Assembly: GCA_964476585.1 (NCBI GenBank) | Contig: CAYZBF010000005.1 | Location: forward strand, 21,277 to 85,276 | Direction: 5' to 3' | DNA length: 64,000 nt | Source of the DNA: CAYZBF01 sp964476585 | GTDB lineage: Bacteria > Hydrothermota > UBA3072 | Shown: piece by piece, positions 35,647 to 45,385 of the stretch | How positions within the stretch are numbered: the stretch's first letter is position 1 | Layout of the letters: each line of letters starts with the position of its first letter | Made by a program: the position numbers and the translations under genes | Notes under the pieces: model-generated | The model's input: only the letters and a program-made list of their open reading frames with translations | What the model was told of the DNA's origin: nothing | Databases searched by the model: none

Positions 35647-36794
35647 TAATTCTAATACTTGCTGTGATCCTTTTGTTCATAATATACTTTGAAGCTTCTG
35701 AGATGTCACTTGTCGCATCAAGTGAGGCAAGACTTTCAAATCTTGCTAACACCCTGGGGGGTAGATATAGGACAGTAAATGAGATTCGAAAAAGATCAGA
35801 TGTCTTTTTCCCTACAGTCCTAATTGGCATTAATCTAATGACCGTTCTTTTTGCAATGTTGCTAACGCGAGAAATTGGAGTATCCCGTGGACTAATACTC
35901 AGCACACTCATTATTTCTCTGGTGGGTGAAATATTGATAAAATCACTTACGATCATAAATCCTGAATCAATATCGGCCATAACAGCTCCTCCCCTGCTTT
36001 TCTTCTATTGGGTGTTCTTGCCAATGATATTTCTAGTAAAATGGGTAGGGGAAGCTATCCTTAAGTTATTCGGAATAAGAGGTGAGAGTAGAGAAAATAT
36101 TACGCGAGATGAGATGAATATTGCTGTGAAAGAGGCAAAAGCCACAGGAGGTATAGATACAGAGCAATTTACTGCAATGCGTTCGATATCAAAACTTTCA
36201 GAGAAAGACGTTCGTGATATAATGGTTCCTAGGGTAGAAATCAAAGCGATTAACTGTGATGAACAAATGGATGTAATCAGGGAAATCTTTAAGAAGGTAA
36301 CTATTTCAAAAATGCCTGTTTACAAAGGAACAATTGACAACATTATTGGAATCTTATTCAAAGAAGATATAATAGGGAAGGATGAGAAATGGAAAATTGA
36401 GGAAGAGCTCCGACCAATGAAATTCATTCATGGAGACATGAGTCTGGAAGAGATACTTCCTGAATTATTGTCAGATAAGAATGGATGCGCAATAGTCATA
36501 GATGAATATGGTGGGACAGAGGGTTTTGTTTCTACCGATGATATTCTGTTCAATATAATTGGTAAGAATTTAGAGATGGCAGGGAAAGAAGAAGGTACCT
36601 TTATTGTGGACGGTAGCATAAGTCCTGATACACTTGGTATAGATACAGAAGAGGATACCCTAGCCGGTTATATTATCAGGAAATTACAGGAGATCCCGGG
36701 TGAAGGGCGTAAGCTGTCTATAGATGGTGTAAAGATGACTATTCTTGATGCTACTGAGCGAAGGATCAAAAAGGTTCTTATAGAAAAGGAATGA
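35643..36794 (+). CDS. CNNM/CBS-domain transporter-like protein, copy 2
   Basis: A 383-residue paralogue of the preceding gene with the same layout: CNNM membrane domain (SEMSLVASSEARL ... LVGEILIKSL), CBS pair (VRDIMVPRVEIKA; IVIDEYGGTEGFVSTDDILF) and CorC/HlyC domain (LAGYIIRKLQEIPGEGR). The copies have diverged well beyond a recent duplication. They may form a heteromer, as tandem CNNM genes are common; that is inference. mgtE follows after 3 bases, pointing to Mg2+ homeostasis. Confidence 0.9.
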   Translation: MIILILAVILLFIIYFEASEMSLVASSEARLSNLANTLGGRYRTVNEIRKRSDVFFPTVLIGINLMTVLFAMLLTREIGVSRGLILSTLIISLVGEILIKSLTIINPESISAITAPPLLFFYWVFLPMIFLVKWVGEAILKLFGIRGESRENITRDEMNIAVKEAKATGGIDTEQFTAMRSISKLSEKDVRDIMVPRVEIKAINCDEQMDVIREIFKKVTISKMPVYKGTIDNIIGILFKEDIIGKDEKWKIEEELRPMKFIHGDMSLEEILPELLSDKNGCAIVIDEYGGTEGFVSTDDILFNIIGKNLEMAGKEEGTFIVDGSISPDTLGIDTEEDTLAGYIIRKLQEIPGEGRKLSIDGVKMTILDATERRIKKVLIEKE

Positions 36795-36797
36795 GAG

Positions 36798-38126
36798 ATG
36801 GAAAATTATGAAAATATAAGAGAGAAGGTAATGCATTTCATTGAGGAGGGTGATAACGAGGGTTTGAAGCAATATTTCTCTACCCTTGAATTCCCTCTTA
36901 AAACATACTTAATAGATCACCTTGCAGAAAGTGAGAAGCTACTTGTTTTTTCTCTTCTTGATGTAAATGAAAAATCAGAGCTGATTACAGAACTGGACGA
37001 TTATTCCTTAGAGGTAATAATAAAAGCTTTGGATTCGGACGTGCTCTCCAGAATTGCTGATACTCTAGATATAGATGAAGCAGTGGATTTGGTTGCTGAG
37101 GTTTCAGACGAGCGACGAGAAGAAGTTGTCGACAGGGTAAAGAATTCTGATCAAGTAAGGGCTTTACTTAGGTATGGTCCAGAAACTGCAGCGGGCAAGA
37201 TGAAGCTAAAGTTCCTTAGCTTAGATGGACGGGATGATGTAGTGCAGGCACAGGAAAGATTGCGCAGGTTGAAGGAAGAGGAGGAATACAAGTATATTTA
37301 TATATTAGATGAAAGGGGTAGACTTAAGGGCTATGTTACACCCTGGAAAATATTAATATCAGACCCGAATAAAAAACTTGGACAAATTGTAGAACCAATT
37401 CATTCAGTGACTCCAGATATAGATCAGGAGGATGTTGCGAATGTTGCGATAGATTACGACCTCCTCCAGGTTCCTGTGGTTGATAATTTTAGACGTCTTT
37501 TAGGAGTTATTACAATAGATGACTTATTTGATGTAGTTGAGGAAGAAGCAACAGAGGATATTCAACGCCTTGGGGGACTAGGCGTAATAGAGACAGCATT
37601 CTTCCCCCCACGGCGTTCTTTTGCCTCAAGGATTCCCTGGTTATATATAAAACTGTTTTCAGCCCTCCTTGCTGCGTTGGTTGTAGGATACTTTGGGGAT
37701 GTCATTCAAGCCTTTATCGGTGCAGCAATCTTTATGCCAGTAGTGGCTGCTATGGGGGGTAGTGCAGGGACCCAGACACTAGCGATTATTGTCAGAGCCC
37801 TTGCACTTGGGGAAGTTAAGTACCATGATGTAAAGAGATTATTATGGAAAGAGATTAATGTTGGCGTACTTACCGGTATTGCTGTTGGAATAGGTTCCGC
37901 ACTCATTGCCTACTTATGGAAAGCAAATCCAATGTTTGGACTTATTGTTGGTCTTGCAATAATATTGAATCATATTTCAGCAGCTGCATTTGGTGTTCTT
38001 ATTCCAATGTTTTCGGAAAAATTAGGGGTTGATCCTGCTCATGCTTCCAGTATATTCCTCACAACTATTACTGATGTGATTGGCTTTCTCGCTTTACTTG
38101 GACTTACCAAGATAATTATGACATGA
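36798..38126 (+). CDS. mgtE: Magnesium transporter MgtE
   Basis: A 442-residue Mg2+ channel. The N-terminal superhelical MgtE_N domain (about 15-130) and the CBS pair (about 135-255, with IYILDERGRLKGYVTPWKI and VVDNFRRLLGVITIDDLFDV) form the cytoplasmic magnesium sensor. A plug helix and five transmembrane helices follow (about 275-440), with GGSAGTQTLAIIVRALALGE in the pore region. It follows two CNNM/CBS genes and ends the phoH operon. An inverted-repeat island comes directly after the stop. Confidence 0.95.
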   Translation: MENYENIREKVMHFIEEGDNEGLKQYFSTLEFPLKTYLIDHLAESEKLLVFSLLDVNEKSELITELDDYSLEVIIKALDSDVLSRIADTLDIDEAVDLVAEVSDERREEVVDRVKNSDQVRALLRYGPETAAGKMKLKFLSLDGRDDVVQAQERLRRLKEEEEYKYIYILDERGRLKGYVTPWKILISDPNKKLGQIVEPIHSVTPDIDQEDVANVAIDYDLLQVPVVDNFRRLLGVITIDDLFDVVEEEATEDIQRLGGLGVIETAFFPPRRSFASRIPWLYIKLFSALLAALVVGYFGDVIQAFIGAAIFMPVVAAMGGSAGTQTLAIIVRALALGEVKYHDVKRLLWKEINVGVLTGIAVGIGSALIAYLWKANPMFGLIVGLAIILNHISAAAFGVLIPMFSEKLGVDPAHASSIFLTTITDVIGFLALLGLTKIIMT

Positions 38127-38130
38127 ATTT

Positions 38131-38211
38131 AGGTTTTAGGTGTTTGGTCTTAGGTCTTAGAAGGCTACCAATATTTAACAGCTAAGACCCAATACCTAAT
38201 AACCAACACCT
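38131..38211. repeat. Imperfect inverted repeat after mgtE
   Basis: The left arm (38131-38160), made of the repeated phrase GGTxTTAGGT, and the right arm (38182-38211) match as reverse complements at 23 of 30 positions, with several mismatches becoming G:U pairs in RNA. The loop is 21 bases. It could end transcription of the phoH-mgtE operon or stabilise its 3' end. Confidence 0.72.
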
Positions 38212-38233
38212 ATGGTCCCAGATATCATTGTCA

Positions 38234-38261
38234 TTGACATATCAGAGGGTAAACATATTTT
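38234..38261 (+). promoter_or_regulatory. recO promoter
   Basis: TTGACA (38234-38239), 16 bases, TATTTT (38256-38261), leaving about 34 bases to the ATG at 38296 with a GAGAGAG Shine-Dalgarno-like stretch. Confidence 0.65.
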
Positions 38262-38295
38262 ATCTTAAATTGAAACTATTTGTGAGAGAGAATAT

Positions 38296-39024
38296 ATGAT
38301 AAAGAGAAAAGATGCTTTAATACTTAAGAGTTATGATTATAGCAATTCAAGTAAGATAATCCATGTCCTAACCGAGGATTCAGAGAGGATTTCTCTTATA
38401 GCAAAGGGGGCAAGGAGGACGAATAGCCGTTTTGGCGGTAACATTGAACCTTTAAATCTTTCAGAGTTAGTCTATTATATAAAGTGCGACCGAGATATGG
38501 GTGTACTAAAGGAAGCAACAACGAGGAAGCCTTATCTTGGTGTCAAAAATGACCTATATAGATTGAATATAGCCTGGGCCTTACTCTGGATCGCAAAAAG
38601 GATACCTGATCCCCAGGATGGTCTATTTGGGTTAGAGGAGAGGTCCCTTACATTTCTAAACAGAGGTTTTAGAGAAGAGACATTGATTTATTTTATGCTC
38701 TCTCTTTTTCGCTTGAGTGGGATTTCACCGAGGATTGATGGGTGCGTAAGATGTAATTCTAAAGAGGTAAAATTCTTTGACGTTTCATTGGGAGGTGCCC
38801 TTTGCGAAAGTTGTAAGTTAGAAACTGCCTATACATTAAATAACTTATTAGGGTCGCTTAATGAGCTAAAAAAGGGAAGACTACGAAAATGGCAGGAGAT
38901 AAGCGATTCTGATAAAAAGAAAATCTTAAGAATAACATTTGAATATGGAATTTATCATCTTGGAGAATGGTTAAAGCGCTTGAGGGATATTTTACCGCCT
39001 TTGATAATCCCAAATGAGCGATAA
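38296..39024 (+). CDS. recO: DNA repair protein RecO
   Basis: A 242-residue recombination mediator. The N-terminal OB fold (residues 1-80: ALILKSYDYSNSSKIIHVLTED ... LIAKGARR) is followed by a helical domain with a four-Cys zinc site (CVRC near 155 and CESC near 175). It should act with RecR (21783) in RecFOR-type repair. Its last 70 bases overlap the 3' end of the convergent lpxH-like gene. Confidence 0.92.
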   Translation: MIKRKDALILKSYDYSNSSKIIHVLTEDSERISLIAKGARRTNSRFGGNIEPLNLSELVYYIKCDRDMGVLKEATTRKPYLGVKNDLYRLNIAWALLWIAKRIPDPQDGLFGLEERSLTFLNRGFREETLIYFMLSLFRLSGISPRIDGCVRCNSKEVKFFDVSLGGALCESCKLETAYTLNNLLGSLNELKKGRLRKWQEISDSDKKKILRITFEYGIYHLGEWLKRLRDILPPLIIPNER

Positions 39025-39683
39025 TTTGACCAATCTCCAAGGATTGTAAGGTATTTACCTCCCTCCTTATATAAATACGGTCTATGGAAATGTCCCATAA
39101 GGATTGCATCTATATTGTCTCTTGAAAACTTTCTTTGGGCGTATTTGATTACACGATCTATATTTAGAGTAGATTTTTCTGAACGCTGACGTGATAATTT
39201 TGATATCTTTCTGGCTAAATTAATACCCAGATCTGGATGTATATATGAGAATAGGGCTCTTGAAAGTTTATTCTTAAGTATTATTTTCATTAAATCAGGG
39301 GAATATAATTCGTTACCATGTTCAACTAATATTTTGGTTTCGCCAGTAGAAATTATTTCAGGGTTAAAATGTGGGATTATGCCGATGTCCTTTACAAAAT
39401 TTCCTAACCAAAAATCATGGTTACCGGCCCAGTAATGGATCTCAACACCTACACTTGAAGTTCTCTGGAGTTCACAGAATACCCTAAAGAGAGTTTTTGG
39501 TATGACCGTTTTATATTCGAAGTAAAAATCGAAGATATCTCCCAGAAGGAACAATTTGTATGCTTCTTCCCTTACTAACTCAAGGAATAAGAAGAAATCC
39601 GTTAGATCCTTATTTTTAGATTTGTGATTGAAATGAGTGTCAGCAATAACAAAAATAATATCTTTATTAAATATGTGAGACAT
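38955..39683 (-). CDS. lpxH: UDP-2,3-diacylglucosamine hydrolase-like metallophosphoesterase
   Basis: A 242-residue calcineurin-type phosphoesterase of the LpxH family. The metal motifs appear in order: ADTHF (14-18), GDIFDF near 48, AGNHDFW near 88, EHGNEL near 120 and GHFHRP near 195. LpxH removes UMP in lipid A synthesis, which fits lpxD elsewhere in the window. A different phosphoester substrate cannot be excluded. It is last in the TPR operon and overlaps recO tail-to-tail by 70 bases. Confidence 0.85.
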   Translation of the reverse strand: MSHIFNKDIIFVIADTHFNHKSKNKDLTDFFLFLELVREEAYKLFLLGDIFDFYFEYKTVIPKTLFRVFCELQRTSSVGVEIHYWAGNHDFWLGNFVKDIGIIPHFNPEIISTGETKILVEHGNELYSPDLMKIILKNKLSRALFSYIHPDLGINLARKISKLSRQRSEKSTLNIDRVIKYAQRKFSRDNIDAILMGHFHRPYLYKEGGKYLTILGDWSNYRSFGIIKGGKISLKRFNHSPR

Positions 39684-39699
39684 AGATTAGAGAAAATTC

Positions 39700-39981
39700 T
39701 CAGGATGCAAATTTTCCTTTCATTTCCTCAATGATAGAAAGTGCTTCTCCATAGTAATGATGCTTTAATAGTTCCTTGACGAGGTTAAGATATCTTCCCT
39801 CCTCCCCAAGGGTTGCTTCTTCGGTTTTTTCTATCTGAAGCGACGCATCTCCTGATTCCTTGAAGATGTTTTTTTCTTCCTTGTCCAGAACCCCTAAAAT
39901 CCCTTCATCTTCTTTTTGTTTCTCCTTTTGCTTCTCTTCCCTTTTAAATATCTCTTCAAACGGAGATTTCTCCTGTTCCAT
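39700..39981 (-). CDS. Small acidic/lysine-rich hypothetical protein
   Basis: A 93-residue soluble protein with a highly charged, probably disordered N-terminal half (KREEKQKEKQKEDEG). A C-terminal helical hairpin (YLNLVKELLKHHYYGEALSIIEEMKG) reads like a single TPR-type pair. It overlaps the end of the TPR gene by 26 bases and precedes lpxH by 16, so it is part of this operon. It may bind one of the TPR proteins; function is unknown. Confidence 0.7.
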   Translation of the reverse strand: MEQEKSPFEEIFKREEKQKEKQKEDEGILGVLDKEEKNIFKESGDASLQIEKTEEATLGEEGRYLNLVKELLKHHYYGEALSIIEEMKGKFAS

Positions 39982-40948
39982 CTACCCTCCTATCTTTGTA
40001 TAACGAAAGTGCCTCCTTAACATCAATAAGCCCTGGATTCAATTTGATAGCTTTTTCCCAATTTTCAACGGCTTTATTAATATCATTTTTTTCTTTATAT
40101 GCAAATCCTAAATTTGCATATGCTGAGGCTACCCCCTCGTCTTTCTCAATGGCCTGTTTAAAGATACCAATTGCTCCGTCTATGTCACCCTCATTAAACA
40201 TAACTAAACCCATGCCGCTTAATGCTTCTACCATGTTTGGGTCTTTTTCCAATACGCTCTGGAATATCTTCTGGGCCTCCTTATTACTCTTTTCCATTGA
40301 TAGAACAATTCCTAGGTTGGTCAGAATTTCAAGGGATGAATCATCCAATCTTGCTGCTCTTTTTAAACTCTCTATGGCAATACTATTTCTACCTGCATAG
40401 AAATGTTTAACTGCCCTATCGTTCATTATCTTTGCTTCTTCCTTTCTTTTCGTTGACTCAAATTCCTCTCTTTCTTTCTTAAATTCTCCTATATAGTTAT
40501 TCATATTCTCAGAAATTTTATTCAACTGCTCTGTTGTGTTCTTCAGTTCTTCTTCGATAGAAACGGCGCGCTCTTTTAGTAAATCAAAAGTACTCTTTGA
40601 TAGTTCTCCTAAATGAGAGTCTAAAGTTTTTATGTGTTCTACAGTATTTTCTAATTTGGCATTTATTGTCTCTTCTAATACTGAGAGTCTCCCCACAATC
40701 TGGTTAGGGTTCTCTTTAATTGTATTAATTAATTCATTCATAGAGGTGCTCAAATCCTCTTTAATTCTGGTGAAACCCTCTTCAATATTTTCGCTTAGTT
40801 TTCTTGGAAGATTATTAATAAGCGAGATTATCTTTTTTAGGTTGTGATCTAGAAGTGACTGGAGCTGGTAGTGGTCTTCATGTCGTAGTTGATTGAACTG
40901 TTGTAATCCTTTTCTTAAGGTATCTATCTCATTTCGTTCGTCTTCCAT
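39956..40948 (-). CDS. Coiled-coil and TPR protein
   Basis: A 330-residue protein without signal or membrane segments. Residues about 1-175 form long heptad-rich helices. About 180-315 contain at least three classic TPR units (LGIVLSMEKSNKEAQKIFQSVLEKDP, GLVMFNEGDIDGAIGIFKQAIEKD, ANLGFAYKEKNDINKAVENWEKAIKLNP). Such a protein is a scaffold for complexes; no partner is known. It starts 4 bases after the giant TPR gene ends. Confidence 0.85.
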   Translation of the reverse strand: MEDERNEIDTLRKGLQQFNQLRHEDHYQLQSLLDHNLKKIISLINNLPRKLSENIEEGFTRIKEDLSTSMNELINTIKENPNQIVGRLSVLEETINAKLENTVEHIKTLDSHLGELSKSTFDLLKERAVSIEEELKNTTEQLNKISENMNNYIGEFKKEREEFESTKRKEEAKIMNDRAVKHFYAGRNSIAIESLKRAARLDDSSLEILTNLGIVLSMEKSNKEAQKIFQSVLEKDPNMVEALSGMGLVMFNEGDIDGAIGIFKQAIEKDEGVASAYANLGFAYKEKNDINKAVENWEKAIKLNPGLIDVKEALSLYKDRRVDGTGEISV

Positions 40949-40952
40949 CTGT

Positions 40953-43900
40953 TTACCTCCTGATGATGGGGCTTATACTTGCGTATTCGTTGGCAGAATC
41001 TTTGAGTATTCCAGATATAAATTTCTTTTTTAGTTCGGGGTCTATTTCCATTCTGGATAGTAGTCCTAAAGAGAGTCTATAGTTTCTACTACGTAACGTC
41101 GCATAATATTTGAGTAAGACTACTTCATCGGTCTGTTCTAGCTGAGTTAGTTTTTGATATGCACTTTCGTAGTTACCTAGCTTTAATTCTATCATACTAA
41201 TTAAGATCTCTTTTTTATCACCGCTTATACGCTTAATCTCGTTATATGCCTTTTCATATTCTTCCAGTTCGATGAATAGTTGGGCTCGTCTTTCTGGCAA
41301 CTGTGTTATAGTAACCATGTTATACAAAATCTCTCTACGCGATTCCTCTATCTCTTTGGGGGAAACTTCAATATCTTTTCCTAACCACCATAGCAGGATT
41401 TCCTCTTTTCTTGTGGGATCTGGTACTGATTTAAGATAGAGTTCTGCTTTCTTCCAATCTTTCATTAAAAAGTAAATATACCCCGCTTCCTTCATAGACT
41501 CTTTATTATCTGGTGCCTTGTCGAGGAGTTGTTCGTAGTAAGGTAATCGGTCTTTAATATCAAGTTGCTTTATATAACGTGTCAAAGTGTCCCAATTTGA
41601 GAGTTCTAAATTTATTTTTATGAGAAGATTAAGTATTTCAGGATCGTTCGGGTCAACTATATCACTTAGTTTTTCTGATACATCAGGGTATCCGTTCAAT
41701 AAATATTCCATTTCTGATTTGGCTTTTTCTTTTTCCCCGATTTTATAGTATATCTCGGCTTGCGAAATTCGAATCGGTAGGGGGGCACCTTCTTCAAAGC
41801 TTTTCTCTATCTTCAGAGTGAGCCACTTTCCCCTTTCCTTTGAGCCGTCAAAGTAAGCTTCTATTAAGTTTACAAGGCGAGTATTTCGACCTTCTTGATG
41901 GTAAACATCAAATAGTTTATCTGTAAGCTCTTGTGATAATTCAATAGAAGAAAATAGTGGCTCTATACCCTCCAGTGATTTATCCTTTTCATCTTCATTC
42001 TTCCAGTATGCTTCAATGAAATTCTCTACTGCTTCTTCTTTTCTTCCCAAATCCGATAGAATGTTCCCCTTCACAAATAATGCTTTGTTAGCAATCTCAG
42101 GGTCTTCATAGCCATCCAGTGCCTTCAATGCTTCTTCGCTTATTCCTGGGTTAAATCGGAGGCCTTTCTCTATTTCTGAAATTCCAGTTTCATCTCCCAT
42201 CAAGAGTTTTGCTTTACCGAATTGTATGCGGAGCGAAGCATCTATAGGTGCAACCTCAATTAACCTCTCGTATTCTCCAGCAATTATATCTGCCATTGAT
42301 GGCTTTTGCTTTAAAACATCATTTAGACAAATAATACTATTCTTTGTATCCTCTTTCTCGCTGTAAAGTTCATACAGTGCCATTAGAATGTCAGGCTCTG
42401 GAGTTTCATCCTTTCTGATCTCTTCAAGCACTGATATTGCGCGATCTATAAGTGAATTATTGATACTCCAGGCTTTTCGCGCCAGCTTTGAGGCTTCGCT
42501 ATAATTGTGTGTCCTTGCATTTGCTACTGCTAAGTCAAGCAACAATTCGCCTTGCTTTTCAACTTCAAGTGATGCAAGTGCTTTTTCTCCCCACTTAATT
42601 GCTTCTTCATAGTGTTTTTGATTTAAAAGGATTTCTGTGAGGCTTTGATATAGATATTTATTACCTTTTTTTGAATGAATATGCTTAATAAGTAAAGTTG
42701 TTATGCTACTTACATCCTCAGGGAATTGTTTTACCGCCATTCTAATCTCACTGCAGCCCTTTTTGAATTCACCCTTATGGAAATAGAGCGATGCGACAAT
42801 TTTTCTTATTTCTAATTTATCTCTGTGTTTTTCAAGTTGGTCGAGAATGAAATTGAATTTTTCGGGATCCTCGTACAATGCTTCGATATAGAAATTTTCT
42901 GCATTATCAAAATCTTTTGTGATTCGTTTTAATTCTGCCAAAGCGAAAGGATATGCGAAAGGTGGAAAATTCTTTTTATCTAATAATTCAAAGAAGTATA
43001 AGAATTGGGGAGCAACCTTGGGTTTTGCTCTTATCCAACTATCATATTCTGTGAGTAAATAAGGTACATAATTGGGGTCCGACGATAAAATTCTATCGAT
43101 ATGCTGCGCAACTTCTTCCTGTTCATCTGGAATTTTAAGCATGAGATAAATGAGTTCGGCTTCGACATTATGAGGATTTTCTTTCACGAGATCACTTAGT
43201 CCTTCTCTCGCAATATCTAATCCATCCTCTTTCTGAGCCAGTTTCTGGAATATATCTAGGGCATCCTCTACATTTCCCTCTTTAGAGATGAGCCTTGCTT
43301 TTAACGAGAAAGCTTTAGTAGATTCTTTCGAATCCTTTAATATAGAATCCAGATTATCTAAAATCTCTGAAGCAGCAGTGGGGTCAAATTCAAATGCTTT
43401 TTCCAGAGCGTTAACTGCTTCTTCTACCCATCCTAATTCTTTATAGATGGATGAAAGATATAGATACGGATCCAGTTCTTTCGGTATTTCTTTCTCAATC
43501 TCTTTTACTTTTTCCCCTGTCTTTTCATCAGGTAAAATCTCTATCGCCTTAAGAAATTCCTTTAAGGCTTCTGAATATTTTTTCTTTTTAAGATACGCAT
43601 TGGCCAGGTTGTTATGGAGAACAGGGTTGTCTGGATTCTTTTTTACCATCCTTTGATACTTCTTTATTGCCTCTTTATCCTCAAACGTTTCAATGAGTTT
43701 CAGAGCTTCTTCTTCTTTTCCTGATTCGATATAAAGTTCACTTAGATAGTCACGGACTTCCTTAGATTTATCCTTAAAGGAACTAAGGATCGTGATTGCG
43801 TTTTGTAGCAATTCATCATTTCTATCCAGGGAATCCCTAATTTTTGAAATGCCCTCCTCATAATGTTGACCCAGGAGGAGAGCGTGACCCAATCCAAAGA

Positions 43901-44510
43901 GAAGCCATTCATCACCATAGAATTCCTGGTTTGCTCGCCTTAATTCTTTTATTACCCTTTCTAGCTCCTTTGGATTTTTTTCGACTATCTTGTGGAGAAG
44001 TTCTACCGAGCGTTGACTTTCCTTGCCTTCCAGCATTATACTTAAAAGATAAAGATGTGTAATATCTCTTTTGCTAAATTTTTTCTTATTGGTTAGTATA
44101 TTATCTACAATCCGCTCTTCTCTATCCTGAAAGTTCTTTTTCCCCTCTTCAGTTACCTCCCTTAGGATATCATAGACCTCTTCGAACTCTCTTTCCCCAG
44201 CTTTTTTTTCCATAATATATTCTGCCAATTGATCTGGTTTGCCCCTACCGTAATAGAGATCTTCCATCTCGCTTGAAACCTGCTTGGAGGCATCAGGAGA
44301 AAGAATCTCGCCCTTTTTTGCCCAGACAATAACCTCGTTTAATTTATCCATAGTTAAATAAGTATGCATGATTTCCAATATGAGAGATAGGTCCGATTCT
44401 TCTTGAGTAAGAGCATTTTTTAAGATTTCTATGGCTTTTGAAGCATCACCTCTCGCTGAAACCCGACGAGCCTTATCTATTACATTGGATTTATCGCCAA
44501 AGCTAAACAT
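40953..44510 (-). CDS. Giant TPR-repeat protein
   Basis: A 1185-residue soluble protein made almost entirely of helical TPR-like repeats, several with the canonical alanine and proline pattern (LHNNLANAYLKKKKYSEALKEFLKAIEILP near residue 300). No signal peptide, enzyme motif or membrane segment is seen, so it is probably a cytoplasmic scaffold. Charged residues dominate. It heads an operon with another TPR protein, a small charged protein and lpxH. Size and operon partners suggest one multi-TPR assembly; its client is unknown. Confidence 0.85.
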   Translation of the reverse strand: MFSFGDKSNVIDKARRVSARGDASKAIEILKNALTQEESDLSLILEIMHTYLTMDKLNEVIVWAKKGEILSPDASKQVSSEMEDLYYGRGKPDQLAEYIMEKKAGEREFEEVYDILREVTEEGKKNFQDREERIVDNILTNKKKFSKRDITHLYLLSIMLEGKESQRSVELLHKIVEKNPKELERVIKELRRANQEFYGDEWLLFGLGHALLLGQHYEEGISKIRDSLDRNDELLQNAITILSSFKDKSKEVRDYLSELYIESGKEEEALKLIETFEDKEAIKKYQRMVKKNPDNPVLHNNLANAYLKKKKYSEALKEFLKAIEILPDEKTGEKVKEIEKEIPKELDPYLYLSSIYKELGWVEEAVNALEKAFEFDPTAASEILDNLDSILKDSKESTKAFSLKARLISKEGNVEDALDIFQKLAQKEDGLDIAREGLSDLVKENPHNVEAELIYLMLKIPDEQEEVAQHIDRILSSDPNYVPYLLTEYDSWIRAKPKVAPQFLYFFELLDKKNFPPFAYPFALAELKRITKDFDNAENFYIEALYEDPEKFNFILDQLEKHRDKLEIRKIVASLYFHKGEFKKGCSEIRMAVKQFPEDVSSITTLLIKHIHSKKGNKYLYQSLTEILLNQKHYEEAIKWGEKALASLEVEKQGELLLDLAVANARTHNYSEASKLARKAWSINNSLIDRAISVLEEIRKDETPEPDILMALYELYSEKEDTKNSIICLNDVLKQKPSMADIIAGEYERLIEVAPIDASLRIQFGKAKLLMGDETGISEIEKGLRFNPGISEEALKALDGYEDPEIANKALFVKGNILSDLGRKEEAVENFIEAYWKNEDEKDKSLEGIEPLFSSIELSQELTDKLFDVYHQEGRNTRLVNLIEAYFDGSKERGKWLTLKIEKSFEEGAPLPIRISQAEIYYKIGEKEKAKSEMEYLLNGYPDVSEKLSDIVDPNDPEILNLLIKINLELSNWDTLTRYIKQLDIKDRLPYYEQLLDKAPDNKESMKEAGYIYFLMKDWKKAELYLKSVPDPTRKEEILLWWLGKDIEVSPKEIEESRREILYNMVTITQLPERRAQLFIELEEYEKAYNEIKRISGDKKEILISMIELKLGNYESAYQKLTQLEQTDEVVLLKYYATLRSRNYRLSLGLLSRMEIDPELKKKFISGILKDSANEYASISPIIRR

Positions 44511-44525
44511 AATTAATTTAAAAAA

Positions 44526-44553
44526 ATTATAATGAAAATAGATGGCAAGTCAA
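44526..44553 (-). promoter_or_regulatory. Promoter of the TPR/lpxH operon
   Basis: On the minus strand TTGACT (44553-44548), 16 bases, TATAAT (44531-44526), 15 AT-rich bases before the ATG. The expected leader is about 8 bases and no Shine-Dalgarno is visible. Confidence 0.72.
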
Positions 44554-44580
44554 GAGTTTTGATGATAAGTGTTCCAGTGC

Positions 44581-45228
44581 TTAAAAGGTATCCAGGGTTC
44601 TCATGATCGTTCGCCCCATCTCAATAAGTTCATTCAACTTATTATAATCGTCAGGCAACTTAGTTATAATCAGGAGGAAAGAATCGGTTTCTACCTTCTC
44701 AGGGACAGGCACTGATCTGACATCTTCTTTGGCAAAGAAAGAGAGGCTTTCTGGCTTTGTGGAAAGTATATGTGTTATCGCACGACTATTTAGTAGTTTC
44801 CTTTTGAAGCTTTCATCTTCTCCTTTTATGTAATATTCTTCTTCAATGTTCAACATACGTAGCCCTATATTTCCATTTGACTGTTTTTGCATTTGAAACT
44901 TAAATTTCTTCTGGAGGCTGAAGTTCTTATCAATTCTAATGCTCCCAATAGCGATTAATAGTGCTAATCCCTCTTTTATCCCTCCAGGTATAGACCATTC
45001 GATAAGATAAGCAGGATGGCTTGATAAGGCAAAACTTAGATATGGCTGTTTACCTTCAGCTGTTTCTTTTAGAGCTAAGCCAAGTCTTTCTGCATACTCC
45101 TTCCATTTTTCCCTTTTGTTTCCCTCCCTCTTTTTATCAAGTATCTTCTTTGCTACTACTATTATTAATTGCAGTAATATAAAAGCAGGAAGCAGGAAGT
45201 TCTTAAACTTCTCGAATATATGTTCCAT
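44581..45228 (-). CDS. Hypothetical single-pass membrane protein
   Basis: A 215-residue protein when started at MEHIFEKF. One transmembrane segment (about 10-27, LLPAFILLQLIIVVA) is followed by a basic stretch and a soluble cytoplasmic domain of about 180 residues that I do not recognise. An upstream in-frame ATG at 45258 lies within the promoter spacer, so the internal start at 45228 is preferred. The gene stands alone between the TPR operon and the pseudopilin/DUF58 genes. Confidence 0.72.
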   Translation of the reverse strand: MEHIFEKFKNFLLPAFILLQLIIVVAKKILDKKREGNKREKWKEYAERLGLALKETAEGKQPYLSFALSSHPAYLIEWSIPGGIKEGLALLIAIGSIRIDKNFSLQKKFKFQMQKQSNGNIGLRMLNIEEEYYIKGEDESFKRKLLNSRAITHILSTKPESLSFFAKEDVRSVPVPEKVETDSFLLIITKLPDDYNKLNELIEMGRTIMRTLDTF

Positions 45229-45237
45229 TGTAGAAAA

Positions 45238-45266
45238 AATATATATAAATAGTTGCATTCAGTCAA
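45238..45266 (-). promoter_or_regulatory. Promoter of membrane protein gene (leaderless type)
   Basis: On the minus strand TTGACT (45266-45261), 17 bases, TATATT (45243-45238), then 9 bases to the ATG at 45228. Confidence 0.65.
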
Positions 45267-45385
45267 CCCTTTTACAAAAATTAGATCTTCCCTCTTGTTT
45301 CTTTACGCCTTGATCTATTAGATCCCTGGGTGTGTGCCTCTTTGACCTTTGTCTCTGTAGTGACCCTATTTCTCAAAAACCCCTC

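Noticed and set aside
39996..40400. Plus-strand frames opposite the TPR genes
   Set aside because: They are shadows of repetitive helical coding sequence on the minus strand, with no promoter or start signal.
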